In this document: piece after piece, positions 54,401-64,000 of the stretch | Layout of the letters: each line of letters starts with the position of its first letter | Numbering within the stretch: position 1 is the first letter of the stretch | Origin: Symbiodinium natans | Taxonomy: Eukaryota; Sar; Dinophyceae; Suessiales; Symbiodiniaceae | Direction of reading: 5' to 3' | Assembly (NCBI GenBank): GCA_905221605.1 | Contig: CAJNDS010000957.1 | Location: 466,501 to 530,500 of the forward strand | Length of the DNA stretch: 64,000 nucleotides | Notes under the pieces: generated by a model | What the model saw: only the letters and a program-made list of their open reading frames with translations | Told to the model about the DNA's origin: nothing | The model's database searches: none | Made by a program: the position numbers and the translations under genes

Positions 54401-57220
54401 CTCGGAACAAACACCTGGTCATGCAGATGCTGCATAGGTTGGAAAAGCACGTCGGCAGCGTGTGAGGTGTATGAGTGTGCTCATGCCACGTCAAGCCCTG
54501 AAGCGTGTTGTGTGCTTTGTTGAATTTCCGAGGAGGACGTCGGGCCGCCATTGCCTGCAATTCCCACTGCAGTCAAGCTACAAGTGGAGGCGCGACGTCC
54601 CTCACGCTGTGCTCTGCGAAACGAGCCGTCCAAAGATCGGGGGGATCGATGGACGGGGGATGATGAGAGCACAGATAGCGCTATGGCGCGGGGCGAGTCC
54701 TTCCTCGCTATTTTGAGGTCCAATATGACGCTTTGCGTTGGACGTTACAGAAGTGCAGTGCAGCGCAGGGCAGGGCAAGGGACAGCTGTCATTCTTGAAA
54801 GGAAGCTTAGGTTTGAGAGTCTGTGTGGCACATCTTCGATGCTTGCTTCTGTGTTTGTCATCATCGTGCATTGCTGCAGAATTTGCTGCAGAATGGCACA
54901 CAGCGCAACCTCGGGAAATTGGCTCGCTTTTCACTGCGTTTGTCCTCGCAGTGTCTTTCGCTGTGAGGATACGCTTGTTGCAACGGCTGCACCGGCTGCA
55001 CTGCCAGCAGCTCTTCCGCCTGCAGAGAAGGCGGCGAAAGCGACATGGCCTGCGGCGGTCGAGGCGAGACCCGTTTCCTGGGGGGGGGGGGCGGGGGCGC
55101 CCAATACGGCCAAAACTGCCTGAAACATCTTTGCAGGGGGACGGCGCTAGCTTGCATGCGGATTACCATGGCGTTAGTTGGCTGGGCATTGCTGCCGGAC
55201 GTGCTGGATGAGGCTTGTATGTGCGCATACCGCTCCAGCTGCATAGCGAAAAGAGAGAAGAGAGACAGACGCATCAGTACATACACATTTGCCTGATCAT
55301 GCCAACTTTGCACACAGTCTTGAATACAATCAGCCCTATCCGGTATAGGCATAACGATAGGGCTCCACAGTTGCCAATACGAGAGCACTCATCCCCCCTT
55401 GCCAGCCACATAGGGTCCATACTTACCGGCCTCATGTGTGTGATAAACTTTGCAGCATCATGCTGTAGATGAGGCTGTCACCATTGCCTCAAGAAAGTCT
55501 GCCACTAGGGACCGGGACTGTCGAGCAAGCTTTCGTGCTGACCGCTACTGTAAGTAAGGTCACAAAGAAAGACTCAGCATCGCCTACATCGCACGTCTGC
55601 TTTCAGGTGACTCGAAGGTATCGTGAGCATCGTGCTGCTGAGTCGACCTCAGCCTCACTGACGCGTTTTGCACGGTGCCGCCCGAAACCCCTAGACATGT
55701 TCATAGTTGAGCGTGCTTTTTGCCAGGACTGCTGCTTCCAGATGCTGTCCCAAGGCCGAGCCCTTGGCAGACATAGGAGCGTTTTGTGAGTCTGCTGAGG
55801 ATTTCACCTTTCCCTTGAGTGGGGACTATGCAGAGCACACATCAAACGACCACTTTGCAGCTTGGTCGAGCCTCCAGAAGTGCCGTGAGGCTTGGCAAAA
55901 CTCCGCTGAGCAGTCAGAAGCTGAGCGAGTTTGGACCTTTCCAGTGTAGTAACTGCGAGTCAATGCCATCTGAGGAGCCAGAATTTGGTTTCACCTGGGG
56001 TGCCGCCCACAGCGTATCCACATGACCACAGAAAGCTTCGTGATTGATCCCCACAGTTCGCATCCTGTTGCCCAGGAGTGCGCGAAGCACTCGGTGCATG
56101 GTGGTCCAGGCGACCCGAATCCTGTGTCCCCAAAAAGCTTTGCCTTAGGTTGAACTAGGCTGTTTGAACCAGGATTCCCATCTTCGTGGACAGAGTTGGG
56201 AGGGCTGAAATTTGGTGCCGGGATGTTTGGATGGAGTATTCCGCTTCTAAGATTTAAGTTTTGTGCTCAAGCACATGGTTGATTGGTCCCAGGTCGCCCC
56301 TCATCACCAGAGGAGCACGGGTTGCTGGAGGGAAGCTCGTCAGATGTCGTCCAGAAGCTCTTGTTTCCATTGCCTTCCGAAAAGTTCCCCACCGCCTCCA
56401 CTGTTTGCAGGAGAAGCCCGCAAGAGGCTCACAAAGTCAGACACATGCAGTTTGCAAAGTGCATTCCCTACCGAGGCCCGTGTATAGATTCCAATCCATC
56501 CAAAGACCACAGAATGCTCCAGTTTGAAGCCAAATCTTTTGTAAGAGTTGTAAAAGTATTTCCTGATTGCATCAGATGGTTGGCATTCTTGGCATTCTTG
56601 TGAATTGACTCGCTCTCACCAGACCACAGTAACTGCAGTGACATATTTCCAGAAGTGCCATGATTTGAGAGGACGACCTTCAGGTTCAGGGCAGGGTTGG
56701 GCGAAATGCCAGATTTGCTTCTTCGAACCCACTGCCCCTTCAATTCCGAGGGTGGCTGTGTTTCAAGATTCTTTCGCGTGGCAGCATGAAAAAGGGCAGC
56801 GTGCACGTGCACGGTCAACACCGTGGTCTCAAGAGCACGTCGCAGAACACCGCTGCGCGGCATGCCAAGCCTTGACTGCCCCAGAATGCCCCCAGAGAAC
56901 AGCGTGCCCTAGGTGATGCAAACTCCTGCCACGACGTGGAGAGCAGCATCCTGCAGCCGTCTCGCTCGACGAAGTAAAAAGGGCCTTATGGGGGCTGGTC
57001 TCTTGTGCCGTCTCTGAGCGAGGGCGCATGTGCATGTCGGCCTTGCAAATGAGCTTTCCGTGTACCCGTAATACAGCCTCGAAGCCTCAACTCAACAATC
57101 GCACAGTAGAGGATTCTCGAGCAATCACCCCCTCAAGTCCTGAGACTGCAAAACCGCTCGGGGTGGGTGTTCCCGCTGCGCCAGCTCGATCATCAAAGCC
57201 TACAAGCACGCTCTGAATGT
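51460..57220. other. No recognised gene
   Basis: No convincing exon, RNA gene or repeat family was recognised apart from a short CAG/CGG run near 53130-53160 and a G run near 55080. Confidence 0.4.
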
Positions 57221-57371
57221 CTGCAACATCCGTCCTGGTCCTGCTCGCCAGCTTCGTTTGCGCGCGCGCGCATGACATGCTTGAGCACACATCAGAGAGC
57301 ACGGATGAGCATCTCAATTGAAAGCACTCGGCGGAAGGACCGCTTGATCGATCCAACAAGACCTGTGAGCC

Positions 57372-57696
57372 ATGGCTCGCCACGAGCGGTGGGACAGCGG
57401 CTGGTCCAGCTCGACCGGAAACTGGTGGGGTGAGACAGGCCGGTTCCTCATTTCTGCATGTCTGTTCCCTGATGCTGAACCTTCTGGCGTCAGGTGAAGC
57501 CTCGGACACCAGCTGGTCCCAAGTTCAGCTCTCCAAGCGATGGGGCCACGACGAAGGCCGGTGGAGGGTTGAGGTTCCTGATCCACTTTCCCGGTCTGGG
57601 GGCGGCGGTCCCAGCGTTGTTGTGCGTGTGGGCGGGTGTTCTGACAAGGCGAGTCATGGCAGCAAAGACAGCAGCGCCACTTTGAAGGCCGCTTGA
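57372..57696 (+). CDS. Possible small two-exon gene (copy 1)
   Basis: An ATG in good context (agccATGG) opens MARHERWDSGWSSSTGNWW. A GTGAGA donor at 57430 and a CAG acceptor ending at 57493 would remove 64 nt and keep the frame into EASDTSWSQVQLSKRWGHDE and a stop at 57694-57696, giving about 87 residues. No family is recognised. The exon model is inferred; other frames over exon 2 are also open. Confidence 0.3.
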
Positions 57697-57699
57697 GTA

Positions 57700-59570
57700 C
57701 TGTCGCGATGCTTTACCGCATGTGCTTGATGGGGTTTGCGTGCGTGTGGTGGGCTGATTCAGCTGGGTTCGGTTGCTTGTCTCAGAGCGATGACTGAACC
57801 TTGCCCCCTAGACCCATTAGACCCTTAAACCCCTGAACCCTTCCTTTCCTAGCTTGACCGTGGGCTACAGGTGCTTGGCACCAGCGCCACGGCGGAAGGT
57901 CCTCCTGGCATCAGGATCAAGGCCTCGTACTCGTAGCAAGATTGGCCATAAGAATAGTAGCAATAATCCTTCTTTCACCGCAGGGGCCTCGCTGACTTGT
58001 CATGATGATGATGCGACAAGGCCGCGGGAAACCGTGGTCCCAAGGAGAGCAGCACCACTCTGAAGGCCATACTTGGCACATCCCGAGTGCATGTTGTTTA
58101 CTGTTTGCCGCCTTGGCCTGGGAGATCAGGATTCACAGACGTGCGCGCGCGCACGCGTCCAGGGGGCCTCCAGGAGCCCAGAGGTTGTTCCAATCCTGCG
58201 GGCAGCGACGGCGGTCACGTCCTTCTGCCAGAAACGGGGAGATGCGAGGTGCAGTGCAGCATGCGAGGGGAGCCTGCACGCGACCAGACAGGGACATCGA
58301 TCCGCCGCCAGCAGTCGGCCACACAAACGAGATCCAAGCATCCCGGGTTTGGGAGCAAAGTCCTTGGAGCCTCCAGTATGATCGACAAAACACTTGAAAC
58401 GAAAGTTTCGCGCTTGTTTGCTGGCTTGGCCAATTACTTGAGAACGAATGTGCTTGGTGGCTTGGCCAGCACAGGCCAGCCTCGGGGACTTCCAGGGGCC
58501 TCCACGCATGACTTGTTATTCTTTTTGACGAAAGTTTCCCCTGCACCAACGGCTTCGCCTTTTTGCTGACCGGACTACTGAAACGAAGCTTTAGAGTTCG
58601 ACGCCTTGAGGAGCCTCCCAGAGGCTGCAGGAGCTTCCACGTCCCGGAGCCTCCTTAGAAAAAATCCAGAGACCTTCAATGACTTGCCGGAGTTCCACAG
58701 ACTTCGAAAACCCTCCAGGCCTATGAATGGAGGCCTCCAAGAACCTTCTTTTCGGCCAAAAGTCATAAGAGGGTCCGGTCATGTCCGGACTGAGGTCGAG
58801 GAGGTCCCACAAGTTCCGCAGAATCGCAAGCAAAGGCAGAGGGAGTCAAACCCAATACTCATAGTATTGTTCCGCCAACCGCTCGTCCCCGTTAAACGCC
58901 TGAGGCTTTGGGGTAAAGCTGCGAGTCGTGGGGCTTCGCTGTCCGCTCTCTTCTCCGGACCTCTCTGGAAAAACCGTGGCTACAGGTTCCTGGCACGGGC
59001 GCGATGGAAGGTCCTCATGGCGCAAGGATCAAGGCCATGCGGAGTTTGAGTGTAGCAACATCTCGGCTGATCATGTGCTTGGCCATGCTTCGCAATCATG
59101 CACCGACGCTTGGCAAGGGCAGGCGCCACCTTGGAGAGCCGAGTTTTGTTGGGGGCTTTGGTGCAGCCCATGGCAACCGCAGCGCTTGACCGGAGGTGTT
59201 TGGCAAAGCTGGAAGGACTGGTCCAGCAAGGGCGAGGACCGAGGCTCTGCAGAGTGGGTTCAAGGGGCAGCTCTCACGTGGTGCTCGTTGTTAGGCCAGT
59301 AATGCTTGCACCTGCAGGTGCCTGGCAACACAATGGCAACGACTGGCATGTGGAGAGATCCTCGCAAGGCAGTCAGGATGAAGGCAGCTTGGCTTCAGAG
59401 ATGGCTACTAACATGAGACTAGTACTCCCATGAACACGCCACGCATCGCAGGGCCAACGCAACAAACACTGCCGCACGTGGTAGGTTCGAGTGCTGTTGT
59501 AAGTTAAAAGTTAAAACTCTCATGCGCCAGGCGAACAGAAGCCGGTAGGCCGGCGTTTGCTTCCTTGACT
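57700..59570. other. Inter-gene part of tandem copy 1
   Basis: It contains two related segments, about 57862-57932 and 58974-59040, that translate to similar peptides (GYRCLAPAPRRKVLLASGSR and GYRFLARARWKVLMAQGSRP), suggesting an internal duplication. Several open frames are conserved in copy 2, but that only reflects the high identity of the copies. Confidence 0.4.
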
Positions 59571-59575
59571 GCAGG

Positions 59576-60403
59576 ATGCTGATGTGCGATGCGTGCAACG
59601 TGTGCCTGGTAGGCAACCCTCGCAAGCCTCGTGCGAAAGTGAAGTCTCGGCTGTTCGCCACCGCTGTGGCAGCCACCGTTCAACCTTCGAGGTTGGTCTG
59701 CTCATGTCTGCTCCGGTGCATCTGGGATGACAGCCTCTTCCATAAAGAATCCCCGACCAGGTGCCGCCGGCCACAACCCTTGGAGCACTCGCACTCGGAG
59801 CCAGCTGCTGTGGAGGTTGAGGAGCAGGAGGAGCCGGCGGAGCAGGCAAAGCCAGAGCCCAAGGAGGCTGCGGCCAAGGCAGAGCCCGTGCAAGCAGTGG
59901 AGGTCCAGCCAAAGCGCTGGGCACCCTGCCCGAAAGAGAGCGACGCAAATATGGGGTACGGGATGGGTCGCGTGGACCCGTTTTCGGTGGGCTACGCCTG
60001 CCGAGCCATCCCAGACAGACAGCCCGAGGGCCGCAATGTTAACCAGCCGCTAAACAGAGTGTGGCAGGAAGTTAAAGTGAACCAGTGCGAGGGCATCTGT
60101 TACCTCGGCTACGAGCACCCCATTGAGGTGTTTCGAGCCGTGTCCGCTGAGGGACAGGAGCAACTCTTCACCTTGCAAGGGTGGAAGCTGCAGCTCCTCC
60201 AACTGGCGGCCTTGGCGAGATACCCGAAAAAGGCAATAATCCAGCCGAAGTTTGTGCTGGAGAAAGCGGACATCGACGCCATTCTGGCAGACACGGAAAT
60301 CCCCGACAACTTCAACACGGTGCACATTGTTGGCGAGGATGGCGCCCAGCCCTTTTCGTGGGAGGCCATTGTGCAGCAAAAGAGCGCGAAGCTAAAAGCT
60401 TGA
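59576..60403 (+). CDS. Conserved hypothetical protein, 275 codons (copy 1)
   Basis: The frame starts at the first ATG, with a Cys-rich start (CDACNVCLVG), but copy 2 has Thr for Met at residue 3 and the first 75 residues look less protein-like, so the real start or an exon boundary may be later. Residues 78-115 are Glu/Pro/Ala-rich and acidic. The rest looks like a folded domain: MGYGMGRVDPFSVGYACRA, then QCEGICYLGYEHPIEVFRAV, and a C-terminus EDGAQPFSWEAIVQQKSAKL. No family was recognised. Between the copies the central and C-terminal part differs only silently (near 59984 and 60295), consistent with purifying selection or recent homogenisation. Confidence 0.7.
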   Translation: MLMCDACNVCLVGNPRKPRAKVKSRLFATAVAATVQPSRLVCSCLLRCIWDDSLFHKESPTRCRRPQPLEHSHSEPAAVEVEEQEEPAEQAKPEPKEAAAKAEPVQAVEVQPKRWAPCPKESDANMGYGMGRVDPFSVGYACRAIPDRQPEGRNVNQPLNRVWQEVKVNQCEGICYLGYEHPIEVFRAVSAEGQEQLFTLQGWKLQLLQLAALARYPKKAIIQPKFVLEKADIDAILADTEIPDNFNTVHIVGEDGAQPFSWEAIVQQKSAKLKA

Positions 60404-60411
60404 CAGCGCAG

Positions 60412-60826
60412 ACTTTGAACTGCAAAGCGGTTGTCACGACAGCATTCCTGTGACCTTGGCCGTGGTGGGAAGTCAAAAAGCATGACGCCCCTGGACAGCG
60501 CAGCGTGACATACTGATTCCTTGGAAGGCGAAGAGTACAGTTGTTCTACGGCGAAGCGCGATGCGTGGATCGTCATGTGAGGTCCTTCAGGCTTTAGCTT
60601 TGATGGCCAAATCTTCGATGGCTGCCGGTTTTGACGTTGCAGCAGGACAAATGACAAGAAAGCGGGCAACAGCATATGAATTTGTCTTTAAACCCTGAAC
60701 GCGAAACCCGAGGCTCCTGAAAAGGGCCAGTCTTTTTCACCAAGATGTGATCTACTTGCCAACAAATGCGGCCTTCCCTCATTGCACTTCCCGTCCTTAT
60801 TGACGTATTGCCAAGATGCCTACCGC
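60412..60826. other. Spacer between tandem copies
   Basis: No gene recognised. A telomere-like word (TTTAAACCCTGAAC) lies near 60690. Confidence 0.5.
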
Positions 60827-60971
60827 AACATCCGTCCTCGTCCTGCTCGCCAGCTTCGTTTGCGCGCGCGCGCGCATGACATGCTTGAGCACGCAGCAGC
60901 ACGGATGAGCATCTCAATTGAAAGCACTCGGCGGAAGGACCGCTTGATCGATCCAACAAGACCTGTGAGCC

Positions 60972-61296
60972 ATGGCTCGCCACGAGCGGTGGGACAGCGG
61001 CTGGTCCAGCTCGACCGGAAACTGGTGGGGTGAGACAGGCCGGTTCCTCATTTCTGCATGTCTGTTCCCTGATGCTGAACCTTCTGGCGTCAGGTGAAGC
61101 CTCGGACACCAGCTGGTCCCAAGTTCAGCTCTCCAAGCGATGGGGCCACGACGAAGGCCGGTGGAGGGTTGAGGTTCCTGATCCACTTTCCCGGTCTGGG
61201 GGCGGCGGTCCCAGCGTTGTTGTGCGTGTGGGCGGGTGTTCTGACAAGGCGAGTCATGGCAGCAAAGACAGCAGCGCCACTTTGAAGGCCGCTTGA
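60972..61296 (+). CDS. Possible small two-exon gene (copy 2)
   Basis: By eye the sequence is the same as in copy 1, with the same ATG, 64-nt candidate intron (61030-61093) and stop. Confidence 0.3.
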
Positions 61297-61299
61297 GTA

Positions 61300-63160
61300 C
61301 TGTCGCGATGCTTTACCGCATGTGCTTGATGGGGTTTGCGTGCGTGTGGTGGGCTGATTCAGCTGGGTTCGGTTGCTTGTCTCAGAGCGATGACTGAACC
61401 TTGCCCCCTAGACCCATTAGACCCTTAAACCCCTGAACCCTTCCTTTCCTAGCTTGACCGTGGGCTACAGGTGCTTGGCACCAGCGCCACGGCGGAAGGT
61501 CCTCCTGGCATCAGGATCAAGGCCTCGTACTCGTAGCAAGATTGGCCATAAGAATAGTAGCAATAATCCTTCTTTCACCGCAGGGGCCTCGCTGACTTGT
61601 CATGATGATGATGCGACAAGGCCGCGGGAAACCGTGGTCCCAAGGAGAGCAGCACCACTCTGAAGGCCATACTTGGCACATCCCGAGTGCATGTTGTTTA
61701 CTGTTTGCCGCCTTGGCCTGGGAGATCAGGATTCACAGACGTGCGCGCGCGCACGCGTCCAGGGGGCCTCCAGGAGCCCAGAGGTTGTTCCAATCCTGCG
61801 GGCAGCGACGGCGGTCACGTCCTTCTGCCAGAAACGGGGAGATGCGAGGTGCAGTGCAGCATGCGAGGGGAGCCTGCACGCGACCAGGCAGGGACATCGA
61901 TCCGCCACCAGCAGTCGGCCACACAAACGAGATCCAAGCATCCCGGGTGTGGGAGCAAAGTCCTTGGAGCCTCCAGTATTGATCGACAAAACACTTGAAA
62001 CGAAGGTTTCGCGCTTGTTTGCTGGCTTGGCCAATTACCTGAGAACAAATCTGCTTGGTGGCTTGGCCAGCACAGGCCAGCCTCGGGGACTTCCAGGGGC
62101 CTCCACGCATGACTTGTTGGTTTCCCCTGCACCAACGGCTTCGCCTTTTTGCTGACCGGACTACTGAAACGAAGCTTTAGAGTTCGACGCCTTGAGGAGC
62201 CTCCCAGAGGCTGCAGGAGCTTCCACGTCCCGGAGCCTCCTTAGAAAAAATCCAGAGACCTTCAATGACTTGCCGGAGTTCCACAGACTTCGAAAACCCT
62301 CCAGGCCTATGAATGGAGGCCTCCAAGAACCTTCTTTTCGGCCAAAAGTCATAAGAGGGTCCGGTCATGTCCGGACTGAGGTCGAGGAGGTCCCACAAGT
62401 TCCGCAGAATCGCAAGCAAAGGCAGAGGGAGTCAAACCCAATACTCATAGTATTGTTCCGCCAACCGCTCGTCCCCGTTAAACGCCTGAGGCTTTGGGGT
62501 AAAGCTGCGAGTCGTGGGGCTTCGCTGTCCGCTCTCTTCTCCGGACCTCTCTGGAAAAACCGTGACTACAGGTTCCTGGCACGGGCGCGATGGAAGGTCC
62601 TCATGGCGCAAGGATCAAGGCCATGCGGAGTTTGAGTGTAGCAACATCTCGGCTGATCATGTGCTTGGCCATGCTTCGCAATCATGCACCGACGCTTGGC
62701 AAGGGCAGGCGCCACCTTGGAGAGCCGAGTTTTGTTGGGGGCTTTGGTGCAGCCCATGGCAACCGCAGCGCTTGACCGGAGGTGTTTGGCAAAGCTGGAA
62801 GGACTGGTCCAGCAAGGGCGAGGACCGAGGCTCTGCAGAGTGGGTTCAAGGGGCAGCTCTCACGTGGTGCTCGTTGTTAGGCCAGTAATGCTTGCACCTG
62901 CAGGTGCCTGGCAACACAATGGCAACGACTGGCATGTGGAGAGATCCTCACAAGGCAGTCAGGAGGAAGGCAGCTTGGCTTCAGAGACGGCTACTAACAT
63001 GAGACTAGTACCCCCAGCTCCCATGAACACGCCACGCATCGCAGGGCCAACGCAACAAACACTGCCGCACGTGGTAGGTTCGAGTGCTGTTGTAAGTTAA
63101 GAGTTAAAACTCTCATGCGCCAGGCGAACAGAAGCCGGTAGGCCGGCGTTTGCTTCCTTG
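61300..63160. other. Inter-gene part of tandem copy 2
   Basis: It repeats the corresponding part of copy 1, including the two related GYR segments near 61462-61532 and 62560-62626. Confidence 0.4.
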
Positions 63161-63168
63161 ACGGCAGG

Positions 63169-63996
63169 ATGCTGACGTGCGATGCGTGCAACGTGTGCCT
63201 GGTAGGCAACCCTCGCAAGCCTCGTGCGAAAGTGAAGTCTCGGCTGTTCGCCACCGCTGTGGCAGCCACCGTTCAACCTTCGAGGTTGGTCTGCTCATGT
63301 CTGCTCCGGTGCATCTGGGATGACAGCCTCTTCCATAAAGAATCCCCGACCAGGTGCCGCCGGCCACAACCCTTGGAGCACTCGCACTCGGAGCCAGCTG
63401 CTGTGGAGGTTGAGGAGCAGGAGGAGCCGGCGGAGCAGGCAAAGCCAGAGCCCAAGGAGGCTGCGGCCAAGGCAGAGCCCGTGCAAGCAGTGGAGGTCCA
63501 GCCAAAGCGCTGGGCACCCTGCCCGAAAGAGAGCGACGCAAATATGGGGTACGGGATGGGTCGCGTGGACCCGTTCTCGGTGGGCTACGCCTGCCGAGCC
63601 ATCCCAGACAGACAGCCCGAGGGCCGCAATGTTAACCAGCCGCTAAACAGAGTGTGGCAGGAAGTTAAAGTGAACCAGTGCGAGGGCATCTGTTACCTCG
63701 GCTACGAGCACCCCATTGAGGTGTTTCGAGCCGTGTCCGCTGAGGGACAGGAGCAACTCTTCACCTTGCAAGGGTGGAAGCTGCAGCTCCTCCAACTGGC
63801 GGCCTTGGCGAGATACCCGAAAAAGGCAATAATCCAGCCGAAGTTTGTGCTGGAGAAAGCGGACATCGACGCCATTCTGGCAGACACAGAAATCCCCGAC
63901 AACTTCAACACGGTGCACATTGTTGGCGAGGATGGCGCCCAGCCCTTTTCGTGGGAGGCCATTGTGCAGCAAAAGAGCGCGAAGCTAAAAGCTTGA
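63169..63996 (+). CDS. Conserved hypothetical protein, 275 codons (copy 2)
   Basis: It has the same length and sequence as copy 1 except for Thr at residue 3 and silent changes. It ends four bases before the window edge. Confidence 0.7.
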   Translation: MLTCDACNVCLVGNPRKPRAKVKSRLFATAVAATVQPSRLVCSCLLRCIWDDSLFHKESPTRCRRPQPLEHSHSEPAAVEVEEQEEPAEQAKPEPKEAAAKAEPVQAVEVQPKRWAPCPKESDANMGYGMGRVDPFSVGYACRAIPDRQPEGRNVNQPLNRVWQEVKVNQCEGICYLGYEHPIEVFRAVSAEGQEQLFTLQGWKLQLLQLAALARYPKKAIIQPKFVLEKADIDAILADTEIPDNFNTVHIVGEDGAQPFSWEAIVQQKSAKLKA

Positions 63997-64000
63997 CAGC

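Larger units (their letters stand above)
57225..60411 (+). repeat. Tandem gene unit, copy 1
   Basis: It is nearly identical to copy 2 over about 3.2 kb at a period of about 3.6 kb. It holds the possible small two-exon gene, about 1.9 kb without an obvious gene, and the 275-codon ORF. A telomere-like block (CCTAGACCC, TTAGACCC, TTAAACCCC) lies near 57807-57840. Confidence 0.95.
60827..64000 (+). repeat. Tandem gene unit, copy 2 (runs to the window edge)
   Basis: It follows copy 1 with only scattered differences: for example a 14-bp deletion near 62120, a 7-bp insertion near 63011 and a few substitutions. The array probably continues to the right. Confidence 0.95.

Overview
The window reads as nuclear DNA of a dinoflagellate, most likely a Symbiodiniaceae-type genome. 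This is inferred from content only: very low coding density, plausible exons of only 40-120 nt, a tandemly repeated gene unit, abundant microsatellites, a Ty1/copia retroelement, and the last 11 nt of the dinoflagellate spliced leader inside that element's LTR. No rRNA, tRNA, spliced-leader RNA gene or CRISPR array was recognised.

Layout. 1-2,080: nothing coding recognised, one short microsatellite. 2,085-14,260 (minus strand): a scattered set of small exons, with TPR exons at 12.8-14.26 kb, then two blocks that look like protein arginine methyltransferase modules (about 8.4-10.9 kb and 2.1-6.0 kb). The order TPR-PRMT-PRMT recalls PRMT9. Simple repeats and telomere-like DNA sit in the introns. 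14.9-15.4 kb: weak minus-strand exons. 16.1-17.4 kb: AGT/ACTAGT microsatellites flanking the 5' end of a decayed LTR element. 18.8-20.6 kb: a foldback repeat and a GATGAGCATC satellite in both orientations.

20,659-40,382: a Ty1/copia LTR retrotransposon of about 19.7 kb, three to four times the usual copia size. Its two 347-bp LTRs are nearly identical. Gag, protease, integrase, reverse transcriptase and RNase H lie in the first 8.6 kb, with an extra overlapping ORF between protease and integrase. The remaining 10.8 kb (29,231-40,035) has no gene. It is built of two alternating unit types, each studded with two families of short predicted RNA hairpins whose stems change in a compensatory way while loop or bulge features persist. 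This structured cargo is the main novelty of the window. The 3' LTR abuts an exon-like sequence on the minus strand (40,383-40,765).

41.1-42.2 kb: a decayed retroelement ORF (minus). 42.3-57.2 kb: mostly featureless, with a few minor repeats, an ORF interrupted by TGA (48.3 kb), a 10-70 bp tandem repeat (50.1-50.7 kb) and a GGTGGTGGTCCCGT minisatellite (50.7-51.45 kb). 57,225-64,000: two copies of a 3.6-kb tandem unit, each carrying an intact 275-codon ORF of unknown function (only silent differences in its central and C-terminal part) and a possible small two-exon gene. Tandem gene arrays of this kind are common in dinoflagellates.
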